A DNA stretch of 64,000 nt from Prorocentrum cordatum (Eukaryota > Sar > Dinophyceae > Prorocentrales > Prorocentraceae), in contig CAUYUJ010012758.1 of NCBI GenBank assembly GCA_963575745.1, positions 387,501-451,500 on the forward strand, read 5' to 3'. The position numbers and the translations under genes are program-made. Positions 32,641 to 42,581 of this stretch are shown piece after piece (the first letter of the stretch is position 1; each line of letters starts with the position of its first letter). A model generated the notes under the pieces. That model saw only the letters and a program-made list of their open reading frames with translations, ran no database searches and was not told the origin of the DNA.

Positions 32641-32984
32641 TGAGGAGGAAGGAGGAAGGAGGAGGAGGGAGGAGGAGGAGGAGGAGGAGGAGTCCCTTAC
32701 CAGCTGCAGGAGCCACCAAGTTGGTTGGCCCTCGTCGAGCTCTCCGATCTTGGAGCGTTCCCAGCTCCTCCCGTCGAGGCCCCGTTGCCCGGGGCTCTCG
32801 CAGCCTCGGCGCGGGAGGAGAAGCCGGAAAGAGGCGAAGCGCTGTTCGGTCGCAACGATGTGATGGTTTGTCAGGGTTCCCGTTTACAGGGACCAGGGAC
32901 GGTCCCAGATGCTTTCCAAGATTGTTGACAGATTGTTAGGACGCCTCTAACAATATGGCCCAGAGACGGTACAGGGTCCACGTC

Positions 32985-33185
32985 GATCCGATCGATCCGA
33001 TTCGATGTCGATTCCAGCCAGTTCGATCGGATTCGATTCCGATATTCCGGCAATTTGGTCTTGGCCGATGTTTGCATGGTTTTGGTGTTCATTTTGGCGC
33101 GGCCGAGCCGATTCCGATTCCGTGCCGATGCAGCCCAACCCGACGCAGATTCCGATTCGATACGAATTCACGATTCAATGTTGAT
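32985..33185 (+). repeat. GATTCGAT/GATCGATCC-type short repeats
   Basis: Clustered GATCGATCCGATTCGATG and GATTCCGATTCC motifs, a degenerate 6-11-bp period. Confidence 0.65.
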
Positions 33186-33189
33186 TGAT

Positions 33190-33545
33190 CTTGTCAATAT
33201 GGCCCCAAGATTGTCCAGGGAGCTCGGGCCACCTCGGAGCGACATGGACCGATCTCGGGCCATCCTGAGGCAGCTTGGGGCCGTCTTGGAGACCTCTTGG
33301 TCAGTCTTGGGGGCAAGCCCGTAAGAGACCACGACAACCGCCCCAAAAAGTCAAAGATGTTGGCATCTTCAGACTCTCCTGGGGGGGCCTCCTGGAGCCC
33401 TGCAGAGCCCTGTCAGGGGGCCCTTGGGCCGTCTTGAGGCCGTTTCGGAGGCATCCTGAGCCCAGGCCTCGTCGGATCGTCAGGGGTCGCCTTGGAGGCA
33501 ATACTGGAAGTGTCGGGCCGCCTTGGAGGCCATGCTACGGTCGGG
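33190..33545 (+). repeat. GGGCCGTCTTGG-family repeat, copy 4
   Basis: CTTGGGGCCGTCTTGGAGAC and GGCCCTTGGGCCGTCTTGAG blocks. 33546-34290 that follows shows no gene; 33785-33880 has repeated AACACGT motifs. Confidence 0.7.
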
Positions 33546-34341
33546 AACTTTGGCTGAGCGTGTCACGCCGCGGGTTCTGGCCCACCGCGCTTCGGCGCGA
33601 CGCGCTAACCACTGCCCAGTCCCCGAGCGTCAACGTCCCGAGCTGTTCGAAGCCCCCCGCCCCGCGGAGCGGAGCGGCACGCTATCCGCCCGCAGGGCAT
33701 CGCGTGTCGCCAGGACCACCGCCGCGACACGCGAAGCAGAAGTTTCCGACCGTGGGCTGTCTTGACACGCCCGTTCTGCAAGGTTAACACGTGCCGTGCT
33801 CAGAACGTCCAGGCTAACACGTTTCGTGTTTGCTTTGCACGTGTTTGCCCACGTGCCGAGCCAACACGCAGCACGGGCTCTGTCCTGGCCGCCTTACAGG
33901 GATGGCTTTTTCATGCGCGCTGGGCGTTGCGTGCGGAAGGCTGCCGGACGGGCCGACGGGCCTGTCGGGGCTTCTCGGCAGGGCCGGGAACAGTGTTATC
34001 TGAAAGTCTTGCTCGCTGGGAACCACTGCAGGCAAGCCAGAGAGAGAGCAACGGAATTGCCCAGATCTGCGACGATGTTACTGTTTTAATCGTGGCGTCG
34101 TTCCTCGATGTCGGCCTCTGGGGCTTGTCATCGGGCCCCAGGGCCATTCAAAAATGGATCCAGGACGAAAAACTACCCGCTTTTAAGGGGTCGGGAATTC
34201 TATAGCCGCGGATTCATGCCAAATCCGTGACCGAGGCTCGCCTTAGCCAGAAGAGCTTTTCTGTTTTTGTGTTTCGCCTTCTTCATTTCAGCACGATGAC
34301 TGCACGGTACACAGTTCGCGTTTGGACGGGGCTCGCTGCTC

Positions 34342-35205
34342 ATGTCCTTCGATGGCTGTTCCTCCAGCGTTCCTCGTGCTCCCGGGCGCCTTCGGGTGCG
34401 AAGCAAGGCCCCGTTCCTGAGCTTAGAGGTTCCCCCTGGTGTTTGCCTGGCCGCAGTGGCCTTCGGCCCATGCCGCCACCGCGACCCGGGCTGCGGGCGG
34501 GAGGTGCGGCAAGAGCACAGCCGGACAGAGTGCACGGAGTGCGCACGGCAGCGCTCTCGCGCGATGCATGTCTGCCAACGCTTCATGAGGCCCCAGCGGG
34601 TCTGCGTTGGCCCGCGGCGGCGCAGCGGCCCGCACATTGACCTCGTCGCGCCGCGCGCGCGCGTGGCGTGGGCTGTGGGCGCGAGGCGCGGTCGGGGAGG
34701 GCGCGCGGGGCATGCGCGGTGGACGCTCCGAGGACGTGGGAGCCGCGCCAGAAAGTTGTGGAGCAGACACTGCCAGGCAGACTGGTGTGCTGAATCGGCG
34801 CTGCGAGGAGCTCGAGCACCACATCGACAGAGCCTGCGGCGTGTCAAGGCAGAGTCATCTCAGGCGACCCCGAGAAGATCGTCGAGCACGCTCCTATGCG
34901 GAGGTGTTCAAGCCACCAGCCGTGCAGAGACCGACGGGCACGCCACGAAGCCTCCCCGCTGGACGCCCCATGGCTGGCCAGCGCCCGACGCGGCGCTCGC
35001 CGCCCCCCGCCGCCCGCCTCCATCACCAGCGTCGTCCTCATCGGCGTCGGCGTCCTCGTCGGCGTCGGCCCCTGACATCCGCTGGTGTGATTTTTGTCAG
35101 CCCTCGGCGGCAGAACTCCCAGCCCTTTCCCTGGGGGTGGTTCCCCGCCCCGGACCCATTCTTGATGTCGTGGGGCCCGCTGGCGGGCCCCAGAGGCCGA
35201 AGTGA
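34342..35205 (+). CDS. Possible Cys-rich basic protein, unknown family
   Basis: A plus frame of 287 codons from ATG 34342 to the stop at 35203-35205, in DNA that is not simple repeat for its first 200 codons. Codons are GC3-rich. Residues about 50-100 carry a cysteine-dense stretch (GPCRHRDPGCGREV, RTECTECARQRS, VCQRF, RVCVGP), a spacing compatible with metal binding but matching no family I know. The last 60 codons run into a GTCGTCGG triplet repeat and are doubtful. Upstream, TTCTTCATTTCAG (34279-34291) is a good 3' splice acceptor, as needed for trans-splicing, 51 bp before the ATG. A competing frame overlaps, so confidence is low. Confidence 0.3.
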   Translation: MSFDGCSSSVPRAPGRLRVRSKAPFLSLEVPPGVCLAAVAFGPCRHRDPGCGREVRQEHSRTECTECARQRSRAMHVCQRFMRPQRVCVGPRRRSGPHIDLVAPRARVAWAVGARRGRGGRAGHARWTLRGRGSRARKLWSRHCQADWCAESALRGARAPHRQSLRRVKAESSQATPRRSSSTLLCGGVQATSRAETDGHATKPPRWTPHGWPAPDAALAAPRRPPPSPASSSSASASSSASAPDIRWCDFCQPSAAELPALSLGVVPRPGPILDVVGPAGGPQRPK

Positions 35206-35501
35206 AGGAAAAACATTCAGATTGAAGCAAAATCATCGTCGGAGATGTGGGGCGTCGGCGGCGGCGTCGTCGTCGCAGTCGTCGTCCTTGTCGGCGTCAG
35301 CGTCGTCGTCGAAGGCGTCGTTGTCGTCGTTCTCTGAGATCCGAAGTTGCGAAAAATGCAACCTCTCGGAAAATCATCACCGAAGTTCGTGCGTTCGTTT
35401 GCCCAGATCAATCCGTTCGGGTCCTGGGGCCCGAAACTTGGCGAAAACGCCCGTAGTGAAAAAATGCAACGCTTGGATCTAAAGGCTGTCGTCTCCGGCA
35501 T

Positions 35502-35670
35502 CGTTCGGCTACGCGTAAGAGTGACCCTTCGCTGGAGCGACCTTTGGACCGGGCCCACAGTGGTGCCCCCAGCAGTGGCTTGCACGCTTGGATTTCCCCC
35601 CCCGCGGCCTCCTGAAGCCGCGCACCGAAGGTCGCTCGTGCAAAGGGTAAGTTTTGCGTGTAGCCGAGTC
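35502..35670 (+). mobile_element. MITE-like element, copy B
   Basis: The left end TTCGGCTACGCGTAAGAGTG and the reverse complement of the right end (TCGGCTACACGCAAAACTTA) match through about 48 bp. The inner arm core is GGAGCGACCTTTGG against CCGAAGGTCGCTC. The interior is short and non-coding. Confidence 0.7.
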
Positions 35671-35699
35671 GCCGGCGTCCCAAGACCGCCGACGCAATG

Positions 35700-35795
35700 A
35701 CTTGTCATGACGTGGACCCCAGAGGTGTCGACCCATTCCTCGCGACCGACTCTTCATCTTGCTCCGCTCTTTGAAAGTCCCGAGGCCCGCCGAGG
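35700..35795 (+). repeat. 120-bp dispersed repeat, plus copy
   Basis: TGTCATGACGTGGACCCCAG, GTGTCGACCCATTCCTCG and CGACTCTTCATCTTG parallel 56015-56135. Confidence 0.55.
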
Positions 35796-35870
35796 GCTTC
35801 TGGAGGCCGAAGACGGCGAAAAACCTCGGCCATGATTTTTGTCAATGCGTTGGGCCTCTGGCTTGCGTGT

Positions 35871-36057
35871 AGTCGGCTATGCTTAAGAGTGACCTTTCGC
35901 CAGAGTGACGTTTGGTGCGGGCACATCAGGGTCCCCAGATGGCTGAATGCGATGCGATTGCAACGACTTGCGCGCTCCGACTCGGCCTCCCCACGGCCCC
36001 CGAAAGTCCCGCACCAAAGGTCACTCTCGCCCAGGGTCGCTCACGTGCAGCCGACGA
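35871..36057 (+). mobile_element. MITE-like element, copy C (best preserved)
   Basis: The left arm ends GAGTGACGTTTGGTGCGGG. The right arm begins CCCGCACCAAAGGTCACTC, a 19-base match with one difference. The similarity continues outward to AGTCGGCT / AGCCGAC. Total 187 bp, no coding capacity. Target-site duplications were not clear by eye. Confidence 0.75.
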
Positions 36058-36304
36058 AGCCGAGCCGCTGGCGTCGTCGTCGGCGGCGCCGGCGCGGGCG
36101 CCCAGCGCCTGCGGCAGGCAGCCGCGGGGGCCCCCTACGGCGCGGCAGCTCCTGGCGAGGGGGCGGAGGCCGCCGCGGCGGCTGCGCCAGGCGTGCCGAG
36201 GCGCCACCGCCGCCGCCCGCGCCGAACCCGAGTTTCGAGAAGCGATGCTCCAGGATCTCCGACGATCCCTGAGATCCGGGCGACGCAATGGCGTTTTCGC
36301 CCAA

Positions 36305-36430
36305 CTTCGGGCCCTGGGACCCTCACGGATCGATCAGTTTCGAAAGTGAGGCAGAAAGATGGGGTCCAGGGCTCTGGTCTTGGGTCTGCGCGATGTCGTA
36401 TGTTCGCAACGTCGGATCTCAGGGATATTC
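36305..36430 (+). repeat. Dispersed repeat, AGAAAGATGGGGTC type
   Basis: GACCCTCACGGATCGATCAG, GAGGCAGAAAGATGGGGTCC, GGGCTCTGGTCTTGGGT and CGCAACGTCGGATCTCAGGG. Partial copies: 36585-36660, 37490-37530, 40195-40290, 49900-49985 and 54945-55030. Confidence 0.65.
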
Positions 36431-36719
36431 GAGGAACAATAAGCGGCATGAACAGAAACATGAACAATCAAAGCTCCGCGTGGAGTTTTTGGGTCGGGTC
36501 GTTGTGGGTGCGACCCCTGCGATCCTTGCGTTGCAATTGTTTGTCACAACAGGCGTCTTCGACCAGTTTCGGGCCCCGGCCGGGACTCGGACCCTCACAG
36601 ATTAATCCGGCCCGAAAAATGAGGCAGAAAAAAGGGCCCGAGCTCCGGACGTGATTTTTTGCGATATCCAGTGGCGGCAGACGGCCGCTGTCGGCCCCGT
36701 TTCGGCAGATGCGTTTCCG

Positions 36720-37245
36720 GGCGGCACGGACGGCCCCAAGATGGTCCGCAAGATTGTCCAAGAGGGTCACCAGTCGCCAGAAGATTGGTCCAGACCGTCC
36801 AACATGGCCTCCAGACGGGCCAAGAAGCACCCAGGAGACCTTCAAGAGGCACCCCAAGAGAGCCCCAAGAGTCAACATTCATGTGTGTTCCTTTGGTTTT
36901 TGAAGGTTTTTCGCGTTTTCGCCTATCGGCCTCCCGACGCTCCAAGACGCCCCAAGAGGCCCCAAAGATCATTCCAAAACGGCCTAAGAGGCCCCCAAGA
37001 GAGCGCCAAGACGGCCCAAGACGCCCCCAAGACAGCCCAGGAGACCTCCAAGGCGGTCTGAGAAGGCCCCAGGAATCCTTCAAGAGGGGCCCCAGAGGGG
37101 GGGCAGGGACCGACATGTGGGGCTCTCCGCCCGAAGAACCCCCCAGGAGGCCCCAAGAAGCCCCCAAGAGGTTTCCAGGAAGCCCTCAGAGGTCCCCAAG
37201 AGGGCCCCAAGACTGCCTAAGATGGTCCCGAGATGTTCGGAGACG
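36720..37245 (-). repeat. GGGCCGTCTTGG-family repeat, inverted copy
   Basis: Plus strand reads CCAAGACGGCCCAAGACGCC, the reverse complement of the family at 6230 and 43935. An unusual unique stretch at 36865-36950 (AGTCAACATTCATGTGTGTT) interrupts it. Confidence 0.75.
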
Positions 37246-37305
37246 CCTTATGGCCCGAAGATTGCCCAACAGGACTCCAAGATTGTCGGAGACGCCCCGA
37301 CAAAT

Positions 37306-37410
37306 GGGCACAGCGTCAAACGGACAACACGGAAACCAGCATAATGCGCCTCAAAGTTGCACAGCGTCAAACGAACAACACGGAAATCAGCATCATGCGC
37401 CCTATAGGCA
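37306..37410 (+). repeat. 52-bp tandem duplication
   Basis: CAGCGTCAAACGGACAACAC and CAGCGTCAAACGAACAACAC start two near-identical units. No gene is recognised between 37411 and 38030. Confidence 0.8.
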
Positions 37411-38030
37411 TCTTCTTCTGTGTTTTCTCTTCCTCGCAAGTCACGCCCACTTCTCCTCCAAGATTGGGGTTCGTGGCAATACCAGGTTTTGAGCCATCAT
37501 TTTTTCGAGACGTCGGATCTCAGGGGATGTTTGCAGTCCTGTCGCTGATCCTCGATCTCGGCCTCCAGGGCCACGTCCTCGGGCGCCGGGGCCGTCCAAA
37601 AAATTGACACGGGACGAGGCTCTCAGGGCGGTTTCGGGCCGCGGATTGACTGTGGTTTCCCTGGCTCCTTTCCGCCCTCCTCCTGAGTGCTTTGGGGTAG
37701 GAGGCATGAGGTAGGCGGGTCCCCCTCCTCCATTCCCCTCAAGCGTGCAGGGGCGCCGACAGGCGACAGACTTGCCCGCCTGTGACCCCAGTAACAATGG
37801 GATGGGATCGATGGGGGAAGGTAGCCAGTGCGGGAGCATCAGCCTCAGCAGCAGCGAGCGAACGAACGCCCACTGCTTGCCAACTTCTATGGAGCCCAGT
37901 GGATGCATTTACACAAGGCCTACCGTCGCGACCCCGCGGCGGTTTCTACCCCGTCTCACAGTGCTCATGAGTGATTGTTGGGACCCGCTTCCGATTGTTC
38001 CGAGGAGGGAAGACGAAGGAGGAAGGAGGA

Positions 38031-38590
38031 GGGAGGAGGGAGGAGGGAGGAGGGAGGAGAGAGGAGGGAGGAGGGAGGAGGGGGAGGGGGAGGGGGGAGG
38101 GGGGAGGGGGGAGGGGGGAGGGAGGAGGAAGGAGGGAGGAGGGAGGAGGTGGTGGTGGTGGTGGTGGTGGTGGTGGTGGTGGGTGGTGGTGGTGGTGGTG
38201 GTGGTGGTGGGTGGTGGTGGTGGTGGTGGTGGTGGTGGTGGTGGTGGTGGTGGTGGTGGTGGTGGTGGCCTGGGAAGGCATCTGTTGAGGCCGCGGAGGG
38301 AGGAGGCAGGAGGCAGGAGGACCAGGACAAGGACGAGGACGAGGAGGAAGAGGAGGAAAAGGAGGAAGAGGAGGAGGAGTAGGAGGAAAAGGAGGAAGAG
38401 GAGGAGGAGGAGGAGGAGGAGGAGGAGCAGGAGCAGGAGCAGGAGCAGGAGGAGGAGGTCGGGGTACGAGGGAGGAGGACGAGAAGGAGGAGGAGAGGGA
38501 GGAGGAGAGAAGCAGGAGGAGGAGGAGGAGGAGGAGGAGGAGGAGAAGAAGCAGGAGGAGGAGGAGGAGGAGAACGAGCAGGAGCAGGAG
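38031..38590 (+). repeat. GGA field, (GGT)n run, GGA field
   Basis: GGAGGGAGGA to about 38144, a nearly pure (GGT)n run of about 120 bp to 38268, then GAGGAAGAGG and GGAGCAGGAGCAGG to 38590. The last GAG part is in frame with the retrotransposon domain that follows. Confidence 0.9.
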
Positions 38591-39052
38591 CCAGAGCTCA
38601 TCCGCGTGCTGCCGAACGGGGCCGTCCAGGAGGCCGTCCTGGATCTTGTCGTCACGTTCCGGGGCTCTGTTCAGCCCCTGTATATCGACGTGTCGATCCG
38701 CTGCCCGCACGTGGCGCGCTATGCGCAGGCGCAGGCGAGCCCGGGCGACGCCGCCAACGCTGCCGTGGACGACAAGAGGCGGCGGTACGGGAGCGACGTG
38801 CTCACCGTCGCCCTGGAGTCATACGGGCGGCTTGCTGCCGGGACCCACCGGTCGCTGGAGCACCTCGCCACGCACGCTGCTGCATCCCTGCGGGACCAGT
38901 GGGCTGCGCCCAGGCTGGTGCCGCGCTGGAGGGCTGCCCTGGAGCGCGCGGTCGCCTTCGCAGCAGCGGACATCGACCTGCTCTCGCTGGGCGCAGCCCC
39001 CACCGCCCAGCAGACGCGGGTGATGTACGGCCGCGTTGCTAGCGCCTGGTAG
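38582..39052 (+). CDS. LINE-type retrotransposon ORF2, C-terminal (endonuclease-like) remnant
   Basis: About 156 codons ending at TAG 39050-39052. The frame reads LPNGAVQEAVLDLVVTF, then IDVSIRCPHVARY, KRRRYGSDVLTVALESYGRL and, near the end, WAAPRLVPRWRAALERAVAF and ADIDLLSLG. The order D-VV-F, I-D-V-x-x-R-x-P-H, K-x-R-R-Y-G, L-E-S/T-Y/F-G is the pattern I associate with the segment that follows the reverse transcriptase domain in a group of LINE-like elements of protists; a PD-(D/E)XK-like role is inference. No reverse transcriptase domain is present upstream, where the frame dissolves into Glu/Gln codons of a GAG array, so the element is 5'-truncated, as is usual for LINE insertions. Codon use is strongly GC3-rich and the frame is intact, so the insertion is not old. 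Confidence 0.55.
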   Translation, partial: EQEPELIRVLPNGAVQEAVLDLVVTFRGSVQPLYIDVSIRCPHVARYAQAQASPGDAANAAVDDKRRRYGSDVLTVALESYGRLAAGTHRSLEHLATHAAASLRDQWAAPRLVPRWRAALERAVAFAAADIDLLSLGAAPTAQQTRVMYGRVASAW

Positions 39053-39104
39053 TCGTAGTATGTGTCGCATGTGTAGTGTGTGTCGTGTCTCGGCTGTGCC
39101 TTAG

Positions 39105-39462
39105 CAGGAGCAGGAGGAGCAGGAGGAGCAGGAGCAGGAGGAGCAGGAGGAGCAGGAGGAGCAGGAGGAGCAGGAAGAGGAGGAGGAGGAGCAGGAGGAG
39201 GACGAGAAGGAGGAGGTGGAGGAAACGGAGGAGGAGGAGGAAACGGAAACGGAGGGAGGGGGTCGTGGGACGAGCGGAGCCTCGCCCCGCGCACGGCGCC
39301 GACGCGAGGCCGCCCGAGGAGGCCGCGGCGGTGGCTGCCACGGCAGAGGCCAGCGGGGCCCCAGCGACGAGCACGCGCTCGAAGGCGGCGGCGCACCGCC
39401 TCCGACGGCCGGCCGCGGCGCTCCGCGAACGCCGCCGACGCCGCCGCCGCCGACGGCGATGA
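39105..39462 (+). repeat. GAGCAG array and Ala/Arg-rich tail
   Basis: (GAGCAGGAG)n to about 39250. One frame then reads EEAAAVAATAEASGAPATST and KAAAHRLRRPAAALRE before an Arg run and a TGA at 39460-39462. It may be a C-terminal exon or simply repeat-derived. Confidence 0.4.
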
Positions 39463-39589
39463 CGACGACGACGACGATGCGCGGCGGCCGCCCACGCGGT
39501 CGCCCCGCGCCGCGAGCCGCGGACGACCTACACAAGGCCCCGCGGGCGATCGGCGATGCGGCCCGCGAGCGACGCGTCGGCGACGCGGC

Positions 39590-39800
39590 TCGATGTGGAT
39601 TCCGATTTTCTGCACGCCGATGAGACCGATGCGTCGCCGACATCATCGATGCATCGCCAAGGCATCAACGATGCGGCGCCATCCTCCGACCCCATGTAGT
39701 CGGACCACAAGCAAGGATGGCTTTGACTTATGAGGCGTTCCAGGAAGTCCTCGCCTTCGAGGGTCGAAAGAGTTGTCATCTCTGTTTGTGGCGGAAGGTC
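39590..39800 (+). repeat. Dispersed 200-bp repeat, copy 1
   Basis: GATTTTCTGCACGCCGATG, CGATGCGGCGCCATCCTCCG, GACTTATGAGGCGTTCCAG and GAAGTCCTCGCC recur at 41100-41285 in the same order and orientation. Confidence 0.75.
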
Positions 39801-39910
39801 GGCAGAAGTGAAACCAGGCAGCATCCGATGGCCAGCCACGGTGTTCCGCGGACGACTTATGCTCGGCCACGCGCAGAAGGGGGGGATTGGGAGGGGGTCT
39901 TAGAAGCGCC

Positions 39911-39974
39911 CCTGCTTCTTAGAAGGCGCGGGCCCTGTCTGTATATTTAGGGCCGGCGCCTTCTAAGAAGCAGG
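39911..39974. repeat. 25-bp-stem hairpin
   Basis: Left arm CCTGCTTCTTAGAAGGCGC plus GGGCCC; right arm GGGCCG plus GCGCCTTCTAAGAAGCAGG (24 of 25 pair), with a 14-base AT-rich loop (TGTCTGTATATTTA). Nearby partial copies of the arm (CTTAGAAGCGCCCC at 39899, TCTAAGAAG at 39981) suggest it is part of a small repeat. It could be a structured RNA or a hairpin transposon end. Confidence 0.65.
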
Positions 39975-40194
39975 TTCAGTCTAAGAAGTTGTCCCACGTC
40001 CCCCATTCCCCCCTTGTGTGCGCCGCCAAGATTCATGCAGGGCCCATCTCGATCCGATCGACCCCGTTCGATACCGATTTCGGCAACCTCAATCCGCCTC
40101 GATTTAGGTGTCCTGGAGATCCGATGCGGCAGGTCGGACGCGGCATTTGTTCACCACGACCGTTTTCGTTAAGTTTCGTGTCCCCCACCCATCA

Positions 40195-40290
40195 AAGATC
40201 GTGCCCCAGAAAGATGGGGTCTGGGGTTTTGGTCATGATTTCTGGCGATGTCGCATTTTCTCCGCATCGTCGGATCTCAGGGTACGTGTA
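40195..40290 (+). repeat. Dispersed repeat, AGAAAGATGGGGTC type, copy
   Basis: CCCAGAAAGATGGGGTCTGG, TTTTGGTCATGATTTCTGGC and GCATCGTCGGATCTCAGGGT, matching 36340-36430. Confidence 0.65.
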
Positions 40291-40599
40291 CCGTAGAAAG
40301 CCTTTTTTACTCCCGGGCGATCACGGGCGTTACCAGGGGGGGAAGGAGGGCGGGGGTCTTGTAACGTCACGTTTGGCGCCCGCCCCGTGTGGGAACTTCT
40401 AGGACGAAATTCGGAGATCAACACGAATCGTGACGTTACTTGGGATGGTAAGGGAGCGGCCGAGGCCAGTAGCGGCCGCTATCTTGAAATATATGTATGT
40501 ATATGCGCAAAACAAAAAAAAAAAAAAAAAAATGCAAAAACAGAAAAACTGTGGTACCGCGTTGGCCTCAGCTCACAGACCCCTTCGAATCATGAAAAG

Positions 40600-40745
40600 A
40601 TCACGACGGAATGGTTTTCCTGTTTGCAGCCCCTGGGACCCTTCAAGGGATTCGGGGCCGACAGAAATCGGTTCAGGATGAAAGTCCGGTCTTGGGGAAT
40701 GGATCGACATTCCCGGAATCGACGCTATGGAAAAGTCATGACGCT
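40600..40745 (-). repeat. 120-bp dispersed repeat, diverged minus copy
   Basis: GCCGACAGAAATCGGTTCAG, GATGAAAGTCCGGTCTTGGG and AAAAGTCATGACGC correspond in reverse complement to 56015-56135. 40290-40600 holds a 19-A run at 40514 and no gene. Confidence 0.5.
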
Positions 40746-41084
40746 CCAGAGAGGGCCTCGCCCTCGAGGATCAGAGGTCTTGGCACCTGGAGCCGTCTGG
40801 GGGGCCTGAGGTGGCCTGGCACTGGCTCCGGCCAGCAGGAAGGCGGGGCGATGTTCGAGGCGCGGGGTTCGGGGAGGTGCTTTGCTCCCTGCGGCCTCCA
40901 GGGGCCGCCGTCGACCTCCAGGACCGTCAGACACGGATCCTCGGTGAGAATTGCGCCGCACGGACCCTGGGAGGGGTCCTGGGATGGATTTTGAGCAGGC
41001 GTGCTGTGATGCCTCCAACGCGGGCGTGGGCAGCCCCCGAGACGGGGTCAGAGCAGACGGGGTCAGAGGATCGCGCCGCATCGC

Positions 41085-41300
41085 TGACGCATCGGCGACG
41101 CATCGGCGCTGCGGCTCGATGCGGAGCCCGATTTTCTGCACGCCGATGTATCGCCTACATCGGCGATGCATCGCCAATTCATCAACGATGCGGCGCCATC
41201 CTCCGATCGCATCTGGCCGGACCCCATCTAGGAGGCGTCTGACTTATGAGTCGTTCCAGAAAGTCCTCGCCTCCGAGGATCGAAGGAGTTGCATTTCTTC
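41085..41300 (+). repeat. Dispersed 200-bp repeat, copy 2
   Basis: Same blocks as 39590-39800. It is followed at 41303-41375 by two copies of GCGGAAGCTGGCGGAAGTA. 40745-41085 shows no gene. Confidence 0.75.
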
Positions 41301-41487
41301 CTCGGCGAAAGGCGGCGGAAGCTGGCGGAAGTAGAACGAGGCCGCCTCCGCCGGCGGAAGCTGGCGGAAGTAAGAGATGCTCCCTTTAGAATTGGCAGCA
41401 TATTGGGGCTCAGAGTTTCCAGGATCGGTTTTATCCCCCAAACAGTGATTGCACTTAACGGTTCTTACTGTTCTACGGAATTGGGCC

Positions 41488-41635
41488 TGGGTGGCGGTTT
41501 GGCGGTTCTGTGTTCGCCGTCGCCGCCTCGTCGCCGCCCATAGTTTAGGTTTGGGTGGCGGTCTGGCGGTTCCGTCCTCGTCGTCGCCGCCCCGTCGTCG
41601 CCGTCGCCCCCCCGTCGCCGCGTCGCATCGATAAT
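41488..41635 (-). repeat. CGTCGCCGCC-rich array, inverted relative to 3363-3590
   Basis: GTCGCCGCCTCGTCGCCGCC, GGGTGGCGGTCTGGCGGTTC. Composition and unit resemble the reverse complement of 3363-3590. Confidence 0.55.
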
Positions 41636-41654
41636 TTTTGAGCAAAAACTGATA

Positions 41655-42581
41655 TCTACCACCTCCACCTTCAAACCGAAATTGCGCTACCCCTCAGGGA
41701 CCGTGCAACTTACATACGATTCTGCCTCATCGTTCAGTCTAAACATGAGTTCATGCCATCCCTGCCAGACCCCTTTGATCGCCACCCCTGTCGAATGGCA
41801 CTATGCGCGCACATTCGTTGATCAATTGTCACAAATGTTATGGAATCTCTTGCAACAAATGTGACAAAGTCCACGCGCGCGGCGTTGCGCGCGTATGCCA
41901 GAATCTTTCAAAAAAACCATGGGTGCCGTAAGGGTTTCAATATCGAGTTGCCTTACAATGTATCCAACCAAAACATTGTTTAGCAACACGAGCTGTCCAA
42001 AAATGAGCGCGTTCCTGTGAAGCTTTACGGGAACCATAGGTCTCCACCATTTTCATCAAATGCGGCCAAAAGGGCCTCTCGCGCGAGCATGTCGAAATCA
42101 TTTGAACGCCTTTGCGCGCTTGCTGGGAGGGCACGATCCATGTCAAACAACACACAGCGGACACGTGGACACCATCATCGTCGCCGGCGTGATCAGCATC
42201 GGCGCCGTACTTGGCCTTGCCGTCGTCAACGTCATCATCATCTCCAGGATCGTAGCCATCATCATCGTGACTGCAGTTGTCGCCGTTGCCATAATACCGC
42301 GCCCGCCCGAGTCACCGACTCGCAGTGAAGTACCAGCGCGGCTTGCGAAACGCGCGGGGAAGAACCCAGCGGTCAGCGCCACCGCGGCCGCGACAGCCTA
42401 GCTGGCCGCTCTGCGCGCAAGCCTGCGCGCGCTAGCGCGGCCGCAGCGACGCGCCAGCCAGCGCCAAGCAGCCATCGCCACAAAACAAATTCTGGGCGGG
42501 CGGGAGGATGATTGCGAGAGTACTGGAGTTGACAATTCACGGGTGAGAATTCGGTAATACTTTTGTTAACAAAGTATTAGG
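41655..42581 (+). repeat. 0.9-1.4-kb tandem unit 1
   Basis: First of four diverged head-to-tail units. Shared marks: a TCTACC...C-rich start, a CACTATGCGCGCACA segment, GCATGTCGAAATCATTTGAA, GGCGTGATCAGCATCGGCGC and CTAGCTGGCCGCT, then GCGGCCGCAG and a CGGGCGGGAGGATGATTGCG end. A tandem gene array or a satellite-sized repeat would both fit. Confidence 0.7.
42060..42401 (+). CDS. Unit 1 hydrophobic reading frame
   Basis: A plus frame of 113 codons ending at TAG 42399-42401. The last 75 codons read AGVISIGAVLGLAVVNVIII, then AVVAVAIIPRPPESPTR and SATAAATA. One membrane helix of about 30 residues followed by a Pro-rich tail is predicted. Units 2, 3 and 4 keep the same frame over this segment (GAVIGLAVVGLIIATIIAAT, ISIGATIGFAVAVVIIATII, ISIGAIIGLRVVIVISVTII) and the IPRPP motif, but upstream of the helix frames differ by indels. 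The underlying DNA is rich in ATC and GTC triplets, which favour Ile/Val. Coding status is unproven. Confidence 0.35.
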   Translation: MRPKGPLARACRNHLNAFARLLGGHDPCQTTHSGHVDTIIVAGVISIGAVLGLAVVNVIIISRIVAIIIVTAVVAVAIIPRPPESPTRSEVPARLAKRAGKNPAVSATAAATA

